DNA of 64,000 nt from Gorsachius magnificus (taxonomy: Eukaryota > Chordata > Aves > Pelecaniformes > Ardeidae). Every line of letters begins with the position of its first letter. Position 1 is the first letter of the stretch. Under the pieces are notes generated by a model that saw only the letters and a list, made by a program, of their open reading frames with translations, did not search any database and was not told where the DNA came from. Location: contig CM067081.1 in NCBI GenBank assembly GCA_034008185.1, positions 18,289,821-18,353,820 of the forward strand, read 5' to 3'. Shown one piece after another: positions 12,126 to 25,493 of the stretch. The position numbers were made by a program, and so were the translations under genes.

Positions 12126-15100
12126 CTAGCAGAGGAAAGAAACAAACACGTTAAGTCTTGACTGATGTAAAAACATGTCAATGCTGCTTCATTTTAAGAA
12201 TGTGAACGCTACCCTTCCTTTTTAAAAATATTTTAACGAAGATTATCACCACGATCTATAGTCAGGTCTGAAAATGAAAATTCAACAGCTACATTCACTG
12301 ATAGGCTCAAGCTGCTGGCTGGTTTTCTCTGCATCTCATTCTCAACACTGTTGGCCAAGGAGTTTCCTTAGGCCTACATACAAGAATCTTAACAGAGAGA
12401 ACAAATGGCTGCAAATATGGTGATACTGAAGGGTGGCTGTTTACACAGGTGAATGCTGAAACACTGTACCCCTAAGAGAATTTTGTTTCAGCACAGCCAA
12501 ATATTTCAGGTCATGGCAAAAGATGAATCTCTCCATCCTACTGCAAGCCACCAGAGTAGCTGGTTCTCTGCACAGCTCTCTTAACTATCTGCAGGGCTAG
12601 ATAAATGTTATTACTGGACCAAGACTGGTTTGCTCTCTACAGCCAGCAAGTCCTTCAAGAGAGGGAGACTGAGGCACCTTTTACAAGATCAGTATTTGTG
12701 CTCTGTCAAGAGTGGTATGAGATAAGAGTATGAACTGCCAAGGTACATCAGGCATTTGATTCACTGTCACTTGCCTGTTACAAGTCCAACAATTGTCAAG
12801 ATTCATCCACCTTGACAGAAAAATAAATGCTTACTTTGTAACACCAGATTCAGTAATGCAAAGCGTTTGAGTTATCCACAGCCAGGAACACTTCTTCAGC
12901 AGATTTGCTGAAGTCCTCCTTATTGCCTTTGCCAAACCACACTGATTAAACAGTAGGATGAAGGACACAGCACACCCTACATTCCACTGTCAATATTCCC
13001 TAACCTCCTTAGCTTCCTTAGACATGCTTGAAAAATATGTTCTAGTTTATGAAGCAGCAGAGCTGGATGAAATGAATGGAATGAATGGTAGGACCTGGAC
13101 AGTGGAATCTGTTCCAAAAAAGACTGAGGCATCTACAGTTAAGGCATTGCAATCTCTAGCTTGTAGTCACTTGGCTCGGAAACTGGAGGCACCATGCAAA
13201 AGGAAAAGCAGACTGGAACGCAGTGGCTTTGTGATACATGGCCTCTCTCCCCACCTTGCTGGTTGTTTGCCTGGAGCAGCTTGGACCCAAGCAATCACTC
13301 TGCCCGTGAGGAAGTACCAAGCTCTGAAGATATCCTGATAGAGGCAGCAGCAGCATCCGTGGCTCTACCCATGCCTGACCCATCCCCATCAAACGGGCAG
13401 AGCTTGGGTCTGTATTAAGGCACCTGCAGAACTTTCCCAGAGTGCAACCTAAGGCCATGAGTGAACACGTGCTCGCATGCAAGGACATGTGGCCAGCAGG
13501 CAAGACTGGCTGGTCACCATAACTGCCAGACCCCCTCTCATAGTGCATACAAGGCAGAAGGCATCTCTGATCCTGCTCAGAATTAATTCCTCTGTGAGTG
13601 GATACACAGTCACCAAGCCAGGGTGGCAAACCTGTTGCAGCGTAGCTGTGATTCAGGGCCTGCCTATGTGTTTGCAGCTATTGAGACAGGTGAGCCTTAA
13701 CCATGCTGCTCCAACAGGCTTACGCTCCTTTTTCTTCTTTCTTTTATTTTTGGGGAGGGCTCAGTGGTCTTTTCCTGGGTTTTTATCTTCCTTTTTTTTT
13801 TTTTTCATTTCAAATATTGCAGCAACTTCATTGCTTCAGGCACTGATTTCAGTCGTACCTCTGCAGCTTATATCCCCGTACTGTCAAGCCTAAAGACTAC
13901 TTTAAATGTTACTGGAGGACTGTAACTCCATCTAGTGTCTGTATTTGAGTATACTCCCTTCCATACGAGTTTATACAACAAAAGCATTTGGAGTCCTTTT
14001 TTAATATCCCTTGAGGGATTACAGGTATCTATATAATGAGCTCATCAGGGAGAAGCACAGCAAAGATTCATTATGGAGTAAAAGAAAAAAAAAAAGAGCT
14101 CATCAAAACAGGTATGCAAAATTCACATTTCACCTTGAACAGATATGGTTGGAGCTGTAAAGTTGAGTGCATTAGCAAAATGCTGTGTACAAGTCAAAAC
14201 CTCATCAATTCCTGGGCCCGGTCTCTGCTGTAGCCGCCGCATGTGGGTGCCGCTGCTGTTTCAGAGCAGGCTCAGGCCACAGCAATTTGGAGCTCTCCGT
14301 GGCTTGCTCCACTCTGCAGCCCAGACAAGCCTTCAGAGGCTTGCTGTAAAATATCATCTGGTAATGAGGACTAGAGAGCGATTCCTTGCATTTTTGTTTG
14401 AGGACTCCTGTGTCCAGGGTGCTTTTTAATCCAGGAAATGTCCTGCCTGGTTTCTTTGCCCCATAGGTAAAGAAACTACAGGGCTAACTTGGCAATTATT
14501 TTCTACTGCTAAGTGTTATGTTAAAAACAGTGTCAAAATCAGGCTCCCTCAGCTCGTGGTTCCCAAGCTATCTCGGATCCTCTGATCACTAAAGACATGG
14601 CATTATTACTGCTCCCCTTTTTGCTATTTCATTGTTTCCAATCACAGATGCAAGTTCCTATGTTAATAAATATCTGAAATGCTCCCATAATACAATCCCA
14701 GAGTGTCCTCTAATTATTTTGGCTACCAGAATACCCCACAGTTAGCAACTATGGTACGATCTGCTCCCAGCAAAACATGTCCCCAAAATAAGCTAAAAAT
14801 CCTGAAGAATAAAAGTTTATTATATTCCTTCCAAAGCTCTTGCTTACTTCTGCCTCTTTACTATTATGAATATAAATTTATAATCACTTCTTTAGTTAAG
14901 CCATCTGGGTGCCAAAATACATGTTTGGCAGGGACTTAGAAAGGATTTTTTTAATTATTAAAATTTGAGTATGGTTCACTTCCTACATTCATTTTTAATG
15001 GACGCTTTGTAGCTTGGAGCACATTTTGGAACCCAAAACAGGGAGGAAAGCTGAGCTAAGAGACTCCAGAAAAGGAAAATCTAGCTGCTGTTGGACCCTA

Positions 15101-16014
15101 CCATTACCAGACCTCCACACTGTAAAATAAATTGTCCTTCATTTTCAGAAACAAATCCAACCTAAAAGTTTCTGGCTCTCCATAATGCTGAAGAGAAAGC
15201 AACCACATGGCATAACACAAATTAAGTTCTTAAGCAAAGTTCACAAGCATCTCACTTAAGCCCCTCCAGTCACCAAGTGACTGACTCAATTAGTCCGATT
15301 GTTGTAATGAGCTAGGTTCCCATAAATTATTCTGGATAAAACGTGTGGGGTGGAATGAAATCTTTTCAGCACTGTCATTTAGCTTGAATAAACAGTACCA
15401 AAAACATTTTAGGGCGCAATAAAAGTAACTACCTTTTGGAGAGCATACAGAACAAGATATTTATCTGCATTTTTTTTTTCCAGTTTTTTTAGTCTCTCCT
15501 TAGCAGTAGCACTGAGAGCACTTGATTCTTATCCTAAGATGTTGGTAATGAACAGATTAAGTTTCTAAAAGAAAATATTAATTTCTGGACATCAAGCCAA
15601 ACTGCTCCTCTCCCAGACATCAAATGCCTTTCAGGACAGGGAGATACAAACCCTCTCTTTGGACACTCGGAGAGAGGAACCAAATCTAACATATGGTTCC
15701 ACACAGGGCTTATGGCAAGAACTCTACCATTTGAACACCTTGGGAAATTATTTGCTATCTCTTAACATTAACTCTAAAGTATTCCATCAAGTGTGAAATT
15801 GTTTGAAAATCACTATCTGCCTAATGGTGCAACGCTATGTAATAAATTAAGTATGACTCCTCCTGATTGACATCTGCCAACAATGAGCGATACAAGCTGT
15901 AGAAATGTGTAAGTGCAAACAACTGTTCAGGGGCTTTTAAGAACGTTACGCTTTATTTATAATTTTTGAGTAAAAAGGTAACTGAAATTATAGTGAAAGA
16001 ATGAAGGTACTTAC
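12126..16014 (-). other. SLC35F2: SLC35F2 intron (last)
   Basis: Phase 0 intron of 3.9 kb between the last two coding exons. The donor is AAG|GTAAGT at 16014. No other gene or clear repeat was recognised in it. Confidence 0.85.
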
Positions 16015-16169
16015 CTTATAGAAAAAGAGAAAAAGCCCAAAGAACAGACTGTAGAGATCTGCAGTCAGAATACCCAGGTTGACGGAGGTTGCGCTGGTAA
16101 CTTTAATCACTACTGGCATGAAGCTATACAGCCCAAACATGCACAGAGCAAAGACTGTGAAGAGCAATG
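16015..16169 (-). CDS. SLC35F2: SLC35F2, coding exon with [11 protein letters not shown] and [16 protein letters not shown]
   Basis: This 155 bp exon follows a TTTTACAG acceptor and ends at a strong donor, AAG|GTAAGT. It enters after one base of an alanine codon and closes in phase 0. It encodes helices eight and nine of the carrier: [16 protein letters not shown] and the strongly conserved [20 protein letters not shown], then [11 protein letters not shown]. The block from VIKVTS to LTADLYSLF is almost identical to mammalian SLC35F2 and is typical of the SLC35F group. Two small differences from the human sequence as I recall it are F for V in LFFG and F for G in LFFYK. Confidence 0.96.
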
Positions 16170-16828
16170 CTGTAAAACAAGATGACAATTTACTCCTAAG
16201 GTACAGAATAATGATTTTAAAGAACACCAATATTCTTCAGATGCATTAAAACTATGAATTTGTATCTTTTAGGATAAGGTCTCCTAAGAGATATGGGAAT
16301 GTAAATTTAAGAAAAACATGGCAGAAATACTCATTTTCCAACACTACCCTGTATAGGAAAAATTACTGTATCTATACAAGAAAGTTCTTGTTCTTTCCTA
16401 GTTAACACTGAAGAAATTTAGAGCCACATTTCTTAATAACATACAGTTCTGCTGAGGTCAAAATGTGTCACAAAATCCATTTTTCCAGTATTTCATTTAG
16501 GAAGGACAACAGAAAAATGTTCTTGTGATGTTCCAACACCAAACATGTCTCTTAATTAAACAGGCTTAATTTTTACTTATTTCAATTTATTTATAAAAAT
16601 TATTTCATGATATATGTATCATGCAAAACTTGGGCTCAAAGGTTCAACCCTGCAAACCCCATCTCTTTGCTGAGCTGCAAAGTTCACAGCGAATAAATTT
16701 GTGACAATATAGTATGAATGCCGCTTAATATCCAGAGAAAGAAAATTAAAACCCCAGCATTCAAAGACTAAGAGATTATAATTTTCCAGTGTTCTGTAAG
16801 AACATACATCATTTCGTCAAACACATAC
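16170..16828 (-). other. SLC35F2: SLC35F2 intron
   Basis: Phase 1 intron of 659 bp with donor TTG|GTATGT and acceptor TTTTACAG. It is AT-rich, with nothing else seen. Confidence 0.85.
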
Positions 16829-16881
16829 CAATTTTCCAGTTCCACTGAATTCTCATTATCTCCCTATGTTCCACAATGGCT
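16829..16881 (-). CDS. SLC35F2: SLC35F2, 53 bp coding exon
   Basis: This very short exon lies between the acceptor TAACTCTAG and the donor AAAATTG|GTATGT. It carries one base of a leucine codon, 17 full codons (AIVEHREIMRIQWNWKI) and one base of an alanine codon. The peptide corresponds to the loop and helix start that reads IVEYKDIASIHWDWKIA in the human protein, so several positions have changed while the IVE...W-WKI frame is kept. It is too short to be found by open-frame search and was located by homology plus phase on both sides, which fit exactly. Confidence 0.93.
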
Positions 16882-17677
16882 CTAGAGTTAGAGAAAAGAT
16901 ATAACACAGTAAAAAAGAAAAAATCATATTCAAATAGAGAATTTAATTACCAAAATATATAAGAAACATTTTGATTTATAATCCCTTAATTTTTTGTTTG
17001 AAATTTTATTGAATGACAGTGACTCCAACATCTAACAAGCATGAAAAGAAAATTAAAGTGTCTGAAAGTCAAGAATTTTATTTATTTTTGCACTTTTGTT
17101 TAATTCTTATGCCTTCTTCCCAGGCTTTTTCATCCTTCAGGGATTCAGTTTTATTTGATACACCATTTGAGGAAATTATTAACTATAATGATGAGAAATG
17201 AGGAACATAAAATTCATTAGATAGAGTAACAGACCACATGCACTTAAGTCTAACATGGTTATTTGTAAGAGGATACATGGCTTCATTTTAAACTGAAGTT
17301 TAATATGGAAGACCTCGTGCTAACAATTATCTCCTAAACTTTTCCACAGAGAAAATCCATTAAGAAATGCATTCCTGTCCTCAGCATACTGAGTGTCCTC
17401 ATGAAGATCAACAAAATCAAAAACACAGCCAAGTATCGTATGTGTTCAATTGCAGGATTTCAGCTTTAGAATTGCTGTAATAAGAGTAGTGCAAATAAAA
17501 AGCATATAAAATGGATGCTGATCAGCAACAAAAATAAAATTCAAGCAGAAAGACTCCCATATATACCAAATGTATACATAACAAAGAATTAATTTAATAA
17601 CATCATCATCATTTCATGGTAGACAATCATCTGTAGAATATTCTTAATTAGTTTTAAAATAAATATTAGATCCTTAC
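16882..17677 (-). other. SLC35F2: SLC35F2 intron
   Basis: Phase 2 intron of 796 bp with donor CAGCT|GTAAGG. It is AT-rich with no recognised repeat. Confidence 0.85.
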
Positions 17678-17834
17678 AGCTGTAGACCGCTGATAATAGT
17701 CCCAAACAAGCCCACCATTCCTAGAAACTCCACTCTGCTCAGATTTTTCACAATGTATTCCTCACTCACATTAGAAATGGCATACAAAGAAGCACCAAGA
17801 AGCACTAAGACATCTCCAATCACCACGTCACTAC
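17678..17834 (-). CDS. SLC35F2: SLC35F2, coding exon with [22 protein letters not shown]
   Basis: The exon is 157 bp, with acceptor CTGTACAG and donor CAGCT|GTAAGG. It starts at the second base of a glycine codon and ends after two bases of a leucine codon. It encodes [20 protein letters not shown], then [19 protein letters not shown] and [11 protein letters not shown]. In mammals the matching segment reads [24 protein letters not shown], so the central loop is strongly conserved. It provides about two membrane helices in the middle of the transporter. Frame, phase and homology agree with both neighbouring exons. Confidence 0.96.
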
Positions 17835-19530
17835 CTGTACAGAAATATTAATCCACAATAAGGGTAATGCTGCAAACACTTTTTAACTTTCCTTAAAAAG
17901 ACAAGAAAATTTATCTCTAAGATCTCCATCTTCCTAGCACCTTCCAGGGTAAGGGGAAAGGAAACATCTCCCGTGTGTGCAGATGAGTGGCTTGGTGCCC
18001 GAGCACGGACTCTGCTACCTGCCCACCTCACCCTGCGCAGCCTGGCACGAGCTAAACCCAGCATTTAAATCTCTTCCTGCCCAAGCCACTGCTGTATAGG
18101 CTGGTCCAATTCTACTTCTGCTGACCTCGGGCACCACAGGGACTTGAGAAAATTCCTGGTTAGAGATGCTCTCCGTCTTTCTGACTATTAGCCCCACTTT
18201 TGCAGTAAGGCCTGATCCAAGCCTTGCTAAAATCAGTCTATTGATTTCAGCGGGACCTGGACTCAGCTTCAGGTTTATGACAGGTCTTAAGTGGGCACAG
18301 CAGACAGGTGGTATCGTGTGTCCTGCTGCAATTTATTTATACTGTGCAAATGGGGCTCCCTGTGATACAATCACTCATCAAGTAAACGTTATGCATCAGC
18401 TAAATAGCAAGAGGATTGCTGTTGTTTAAACCCTTGAATTGATTAAAATTTCCTTCCCTGAGCCACTTGGCAATCACTAAGAAAGTATGGCCAAAATATG
18501 AGGGTAAGCAGTAGTAAGGATACCCTGGTCAGTGAACAAAGCACAGCTGTCTTAAAGCCTCAGGGAAAGAACATTTCTCTCCCTCAGGACCGAGATACTT
18601 GTACCACATAGCATTAAAGCTAAACCTCGGTTTGTCTTGATGTCTTACCTACAATAAGGCCCCAAAATAACGCCAAACAGATTTATCTCTATGCTACCCG
18701 ATGAAGGCAATGCCCCATTCCACTCTCCCTGAAGTTTACCTTGCCTCATACCCTCTGGCTCTGGAAATTCAAAAATCTTTTTCAAAATAAGATCACTGTG
18801 ATATGGGGTGATTTAGGCATCTGTCGCAGAGAAGACAAGACCTGCCCTCATCTGCACCAGCTGGATCCTGGTGCCCAGAGCTCAGCCTCCCTGTGGAGGT
18901 CCCAGGAATCCCGGCATCCTGCCCACATCTCCTCTTGCTCTCCCAGCATAAGCCCCTACTTTCCAGGCTGTGGCCTGTGGGCCTCAGGGATACGTGGACT
19001 GCTTCTGTTGGGTCTGCCAAAGATAACTCTGAGAAGTCAGCCTGCTCTTAAGTAACTTCAGATTTGCTATCTGTGCTTGTAGAAAACTGCAAATCAGAGA
19101 AGTCTGGCTGCCAGCAGGCTGATGCAGCATAAGCAAGACAAGGTTTGCAGGGCAAGGCAGCATCTTTTATTAGACCATCTCAATGTGATTAGTAAAAGTG
19201 AATAAGCTTTCAAGAATGAGGCCTTTCATCAGGTCTGATGAAGAGCAGCAAAACTTAAGCTTAACACAAATGTTGCTCTTTTAAAGTGGAAGAAATTATT
19301 CTAACCTACAAGCAAAGAAATTCCACAGCTCCCTATAAAATCAGCATCCCCTCAGCCACTATCTTCTTGGACAAGGACTACAAATAGCAATGTGTCTTCT
19401 CCTCTTCTCTTTTAACATAAAACTACACCCACTCCCCCTGCATTTGCTCCTCTTTATCCTTTACAAGTTAGCCCACCACAGGAACTGTCTCTCCGCTCTT
19501 TCCGCCCCCCCCCAATAAAGGCCTCCTTAC
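17835..19530 (-). other. SLC35F2: SLC35F2 intron
   Basis: Phase 1 intron of 1.7 kb with donor GAAG|GTAAGG. It holds an old-looking dispersed repeat signature at about 19161-19255, listed separately. Confidence 0.85.
19161..19255 (+). repeat. Possible ancient interspersed repeat
   Basis: The segment contains CTTTTATTAGACCAT, then GAATAAGCTTTCAAGAATGAG and CTTTCATCAGGTCTGATGAAG. This order of words resembles a dispersed repeat I remember from several vertebrates, with TTTATT-GGACCAA, an AAGCTTTCGAG core and a CTTCTTCAGGTCTG end. I cannot name the family. It lies inside an SLC35F2 intron. Confidence 0.4.
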
Positions 19531-19690
19531 CTTCGCTGTCTTGCCTCCCCGCCAAAATATCTGCACCCACCATTGTTCCTACACCCAGCAAACAGACGGC
19601 AACAGCAAGAAAATGGATCAGCCTGTATCTTGCATGGAGAATGAACCACGACAAAGCCATCAGCACAGGAATCCCAAAACAGTCCAGCAG
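19531..19690 (-). CDS. SLC35F2: SLC35F2, coding exon with [23 protein letters not shown]
   Basis: The exon is 160 bp, after acceptor TACGCACAG, in phase 0, and ends one base into a glycine codon at donor GAAG|GTAAGG. It encodes [16 protein letters not shown], then [20 protein letters not shown] and [17 protein letters not shown]. These are two membrane helices and the loop that follows, nearly identical to mammalian SLC35F2 ([31 protein letters not shown]). It is the most strongly conserved exon in the gene here and by itself identifies the family member. The frame stays open a few codons past the donor, into intron sequence. Confidence 0.97.
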
Positions 19691-22600
19691 CTGTGCGTAC
19701 AGAGAAATGGTGTGAATTAGAAACCCACCCCAAATCTGGATTGCCCTATCCTGAAAGCAAATGCTCAGGATCTTACCTTCAGATCAGATGTTAATGAAAG
19801 TCACAAAGCAACCCCAGTGGATCTGTTTAAAAGAGGGGTCAGACCCACATTTTACCATGAAAAGCATTTTGCAAATGAAAGACAAGCTGGGGTGAGGGGT
19901 CCACTCTCTCCTGGTAGAAAGGCACTGATCTAGAAACTCTTCTAATGATGGATCTAATCAATCTTTGCAGCTTCACAAATTAATGCTAGCATGTTGCTCC
20001 GAAACCGCATTGCTCCCCAGGACACCGATACAAGGAGGTGGTTCACTGACATCTCCTTTTCTCCCCAGCAGGCTTTGTCTAGCTCATCTTTTCACTCCTC
20101 ATCAAATCTGTAATTAGAATTTAGGGCTCCATGTACACAAAGTAAAAATCTGGAACTATTAAAGGACAAAAGTGACCTGATTTTATATTATAGTGAATAG
20201 GGCAAGAATCTGACCCCACAGTTTCGGTTTGTTTGGTTTTTTCCCCCCAACTGGATCCTACTGAAAAAAAAATACAAATTGGTACATGTGCTGGGAACCA
20301 CGTGCAAAATTGGTAGAAGGAAGACAGGAGGGGAAGCACAACCTTCCTAATGTCTCCTTCCCTTTCTTCCAGCTTCCGACAAAAGCATGTACAAGCCTCC
20401 AGTGCAGCCTCATTACCCCGTGAGAGCTGACTCCGTGAGCCAGAAGCAGCTCACCTGCTCCAACTCACCCACGCCCCAGCAGCAGAGACACGCAAGGCAG
20501 CTGAGTTTCAAAGCACTTCAGATGTGTTTGCAGACACTGCCCCGAGCAGACTTAATGGCTAAGGTTCAAGGACGTCTGCACTCCATGACAAGCAGTGACA
20601 CCAACTTCTTTCCTTTCTTCATAATCTCCTCTCTGTGTGTTCCTAAAATCCTATGTAGCTTTGCCTTGCTGTTAGACCCACCCATCTTCTACCCATTCTC
20701 CTCTATTACAGAAAATACCAGGAGTTAGCTGTGTACTTAATATAGAAAAACATGCTGCAGCATAAGATGGGCATAATGTTCTCGAATAACCAAATAATAC
20801 CAAAACCACTGAGCTAATCATAATTGGTTTAGTATTTCAATCAATAAAATTGATTTTTTTTCTGAATTTGTCTGGAGAGGAAAAAAATAAAAAAGGTGTA
20901 TTTTCTGACCTGTCTCATTAGAGTGCCATGAAATTATAAAAGGGAATGTTCTACAGGAGGACATATAGTCAGCCTTCCAAAGACTGCTCACAAATTACTC
21001 CTAAATGTCAGCCCTTAAAACCTGGCCTCTTGAAGTCACTACAAAGTATTAGGTCCAGGTCAATAGGACTGGAGCATAATCATTACAAGCAAGACGAAAG
21101 CCCTTAGTCCTTAATGTTCATTGTCAACTTCTGCCTGCTTGAGTGCACCACTGTAGTCTTCTGCTGTGCTGGCTTCCCTTAGTTCAGCCATTGTCCCCAA
21201 GGGTTTTAACCAAACTCGTAAGACTTTCATGTTAAGTTTGGTTTCACTTGTTCGTAACTACACATATTAAAGTCTTACCGGCACAGCATTAAGGGGAATT
21301 ATTACAGATTAATTTCTAATCCTTCCACCTATTTGTCTTCTTGGCAGCTTGGACTGCCTCCAGCTTGGCCAGTTTGAGAAATCCATGCAAAAGCACTTGC
21401 CTAGGCTGTATTAGCAAACATTAGAGCCACACTGGTCCTAATGTGGGACTCCATATATTTCAGTATAAAAAAGTATCATGATGCGAGCTTCTATATAGTC
21501 ACGGGCCTTTTTCTCTATCTTACCTTTTGTCTAGGATGCAAAAAAAATTTCTAGTATTTCCTCTGAATTTGACTGTTTTGACTAGTATCAAACAAGTGTT
21601 ATTTATCTGTTTCTGCAAAACATACAATTTAGCTCTCATAACTCTGTTTTTCCACCTTTGATCTGAACCAGTTCTGTCCTGAGTATGGAAATGTAATTGA
21701 TCTCTCCGGTGTGAAGTTGCAACCACGGAAACTACAAAATATTACAAAAATTAAAAAGCAAAATCTTTACTCCCCTTGTAGCAGACATCCCTTCTATTAA
21801 TATGTAAGCTTTCAATTCCCCGTTAACTGAGATGTTACCACATAGCTTTCCAACCTCCAAGCAGTTTTTCAACCCAAATAGAAAGCCTGGAGCAAAAATG
21901 CTTAAAAAAAAAAATATCAGAATTTGGATGTAAGGGAGTAGTAGATAACGAGCCACAAGCTCTTTCAGTAACACTGGATGAGGAATTGCTGCATCCAGAC
22001 TAGCAGTCTCTAGACATGTAGAGCAACTATGGCATCCTGGTTCGAAAACTTGCAGCCAGGACACACAGGCACCAAATGATAGAGAACACACCCTGGTAAT
22101 CGGTTCCAGGGGACAATTACCCTCAATTACAGACAGAAGAAATCTGATTTCCAACTACTGCATCGTGCCTTCCCTTCATCTACTATGTTACAGAGCTCTT
22201 TGGTGGGAAATGGTCTCTTCTGTACAGGATACAAGATCAAAGAGGTGCAAAGCAGATGTAATATTGCAATGAATTGTGTCAATGGAACCATTTAAAAGAA
22301 TAAAGTTTAATTCTTCAGGTTTTATGACATTTGCAGCAGTACTGTGGTACTGATTACTATTGCCAGTAGAGCCTCAGCAAACTCTCATCTTATTCAATTC
22401 TAGCCTGTACTTTTACAAGGGAAAAAACATAACCTGGTGATTTGATTTACAAATGCTTTGCCTCAAGCCAGGCTTTAGCCACACTGTTTATAGGAGGCTT
22501 TAAAGGTAGGGCGAGTAAATTATTAAAAGATGTTTTAATACATGGTTAATAAATTATCATAGACTGTTGGAGGTCATTGTTTGCTTATAATTGCCAGCTC

Positions 22601-25493
22601 CAGACAGCTCTGTGAGCTAGAAAGCTCAACAGCTCATCCCACTCGCTTCCCTGCAAGGCTCTCTTAGGGCAGCCTCCAGCTGAGCCCCAGGGGCTCATCC
22701 TGCGTTTTCTCCTGTTGAGGTTAACACTCCTCCATCAGCCTGATAGCCTCAACAGCTGCCTATAAAATGCCTCCACTCGAATCATCTACGGAGCAAACAC
22801 TAATTGTGCCAAATAACATGTTAACAGCATGAAACCACAGCTATGCTGCTTGGTTTTTCCTAGGAAATATGTGGTCAAACAGCAGCACAGGCAAGTCTGG
22901 CCACAAGACAGGACACCGGCAGCAAGAAGTCTCCCTGGCATTGCCTCAGCCACAGCCAAACAGGAGGAGTTCAGTTGTGCATCAAAGTTTTTTTCTTTAT
23001 TTACGGAGAAATGAGAGCTGCCATCCCAACATTATCTCCTTAAAAATCTCCCAGCCCCTTCCGTGCAATGCTGGTATTTGATAAGTAAAGGAAAATCAGT
23101 TTTGCTTTTCTCTGTGTGTGTGAGAAAATACATGGAAGTTCCTTGCTGAGCTGAGAAAACTTATCTTTGAAGACAATTTTCACAGGGCTGAGCTGAAGCT
23201 TCAGCCAAACAGCGTTTTAACAGTGATTACCCTGAAGGTGCCATACACTCTTGTCTTGCTCTTGTGCTCCCTGGGCACCCACTGACAGCCAGTACTGCAG
23301 ATAGGCCATCAGGCTGGGTGCTCAGAACCACAGGTTCTGATGTAGCTGCAGAACCGCTTGCTACTGACAGATAGCAAATGCCTTGTACTGGAACAAATCA
23401 CAGGCTTTTTTTGTGTCCTGTATCTCACTTCTGACAGGGGTGAGAAAGTGGTGACTTCAGAGAATGTGCAAGAAACCTTACTCCAACAGGCAGTTACGAC
23501 AAATTCACAGTTACAGAACTGGCACTGCAAGAAGCATCAGTCTGAAGGTTACCACATAGGAAGAAGGTTCAGCGAGTGCTCAAGTTTGACAACTGGACAG
23601 GACAACCTACTGTATCTATTCTTTCTTAATTTCTAGGAAAGAAATCATCGTAACAGCTTTACTACTTCTGAGAACTTGGATCAAAGTCCTGGCACTTTCA
23701 GCTGTAAAGTATATGATCAAACAGTGTCTCGGTTATCAGCTTAACTTGGTCCTGAGACTGAAACATGTCACTCTTAAAGGTTCGATTTCTTAGGCGTTAT
23801 TTGTGAAGAAATTAAAGGCCTAATGAGTCATAACACTTAAATACAAACTGGAAATGTGACAATAATAATCCATCAGGCACACATTACTGGTCTTTAAATA
23901 GTGCAAGGAAAAATTACGGCAGTTCTCTAAAGGGAGCTGAGACCACAGGAGTTTATTGCTTTACAGGTAATTCTTTTAAATATTAACCCCTGTTACTTTG
24001 ACTCTGTAAAACACTGACACCTAAACACGCCTTTCCAGCTAACAGCCAGTTCTGCATGGTACATTATCTTTTTATTCAGGCCAGTGGGAACCCCAGCCAC
24101 AGATCCACCATCGGTAAGAGCAGGCATAGGCTGCCACAGCCCCGGACACGGTCCCTCCTTGCTTCTGCACCGTCCCCTCTCTTCTTCCAGCAGCAGCAGC
24201 TGTGGAGCCCCACAGGGAGCTAACTTGGGCCTGACACATCTCACAGAATCACAGAATGGCAGGGGTTGGAAGGGACCTCGGGAGATCATCCAGTCCAATC
24301 CCCCTGCTAAAGCAGGGTCACCCAGAGCAGGTTGCGCAGGACATTGTCCAGGCGGGCTTTGAATATCTCCAGAGGAGGACACTCCACAACCCCCCTGGGC
24401 AGCCTGTTCCAGTGCTCTGTCACCCTCAAAGGAAAGAAGTTGTTACTCATATTCAGCTGAAACCTCTTATGCTTCAGTTTGTGCCCATTGCCCCTTGTCC
24501 TGGTGCTGGGCTCCACTGAGAAGAGTCTGGCTCTGTCCTCATGATATCCACCCTTAAGATATTTGTAAGTATTTATGAGATCCCCTCTCAGTCTTCTCTT
24601 CTTCAGGCTAAACAAGCCCAGCTCCCTCAGCCTTTCCTCATAGGAGAGATGCTCCAGTCCCCTAATCAATCAATCATCCCCTCGCCAATAGCCCAGCAAG
24701 AGACAGGGTTTACTCTGACTTTTGCTGAGTGCCCTGAGCCAGTCTGCTCAAGGCATTTGGCCATGCAAGCTCAGGAGCACACAGCTGGCAGCAGGAACTC
24801 TTCCAGCAGTTTATGTCTGTGTAAGGCAACAAAGAAAGCCCAGCCTTAGTCCTCTTGCTCATAGAACTATTTCAGAACACAAGATTTATCCTAGCGCAAC
24901 GATGCAGCGCCAAGCAGTGGCATTGCAGAGGACGTTTACTGGCACTTCGGAAGCCTGGCACGTTGACCTCCCTTCTGTCTCATCCAGAGAGGGGCCTGAA
25001 GTGCCCCATCCAAAAGCCATAGGGCTGGTCCCTCACTGCATGGTCAGCAACACCAGCTAACTATCAGTATGCCCTCACATGTGGGGTTACATCTCAACGC
25101 CTTCCACGGTTCTAGGGCTAGGCAGGAGATCTACCTTGCTCTCATCAGCAAGAACCTGTGCTAAGTGAGTGTTACCTGGTCCTAAATCTTTATTTTGTGT
25201 CAGGAGAAAAACCTGAGTGGCTGTCAGCAAACTCTTAGAAGTGCTTTCTATCAAAATAATTAAGAGTTCAACCCAAGAGCTGGCACAGTGTAATACCAGC
25301 CAATTTTCTCTGCTTCCTGGAAATGTTATTCATGATGCAGAACGCTCTTCTCTGTACTGCAGAGAGAAAAATAGATATTGGAAAGCTTTTTCAGGCTTAA
25401 ATTGCTTCCGTGTCTGTCCTATGAATCCCATTTCAGAAACAGGTCCAAAACTGCAATAAAAGCAACAGTTCAAAAAGAGAGATTGGTCCTTAC
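19691..25493 (-). other. SLC35F2: SLC35F2 intron with a CR1 insertion
   Basis: Phase 0 intron of 5.8 kb with donor CAG|GTAAGG and acceptor CGCACAG. It contains a minus-strand CR1 fragment at 24241-24668. The open frame at 20387-20728 and others show no homology and are taken as chance. Confidence 0.85.
24241..24668 (-). mobile_element. CR1 LINE 3' fragment inside an SLC35F2 intron
   Basis: On the minus strand the fragment reads [40 protein letters not shown], then [20 protein letters not shown], and ends near the terminal CATTCTGTGATTCTGTGA at 24241. On the plus strand the 3' end is visible as CACAGAATCACAGAATGGC followed by GGTTGGAAGGGACCTC. The frame is open over about 120 codons. It belongs to a different CR1 subfamily from the copies at 9298 and 59320, judging by the tail and by the [12 protein letters not shown] variant. 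It lies in the same orientation as SLC35F2. Confidence 0.93.
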
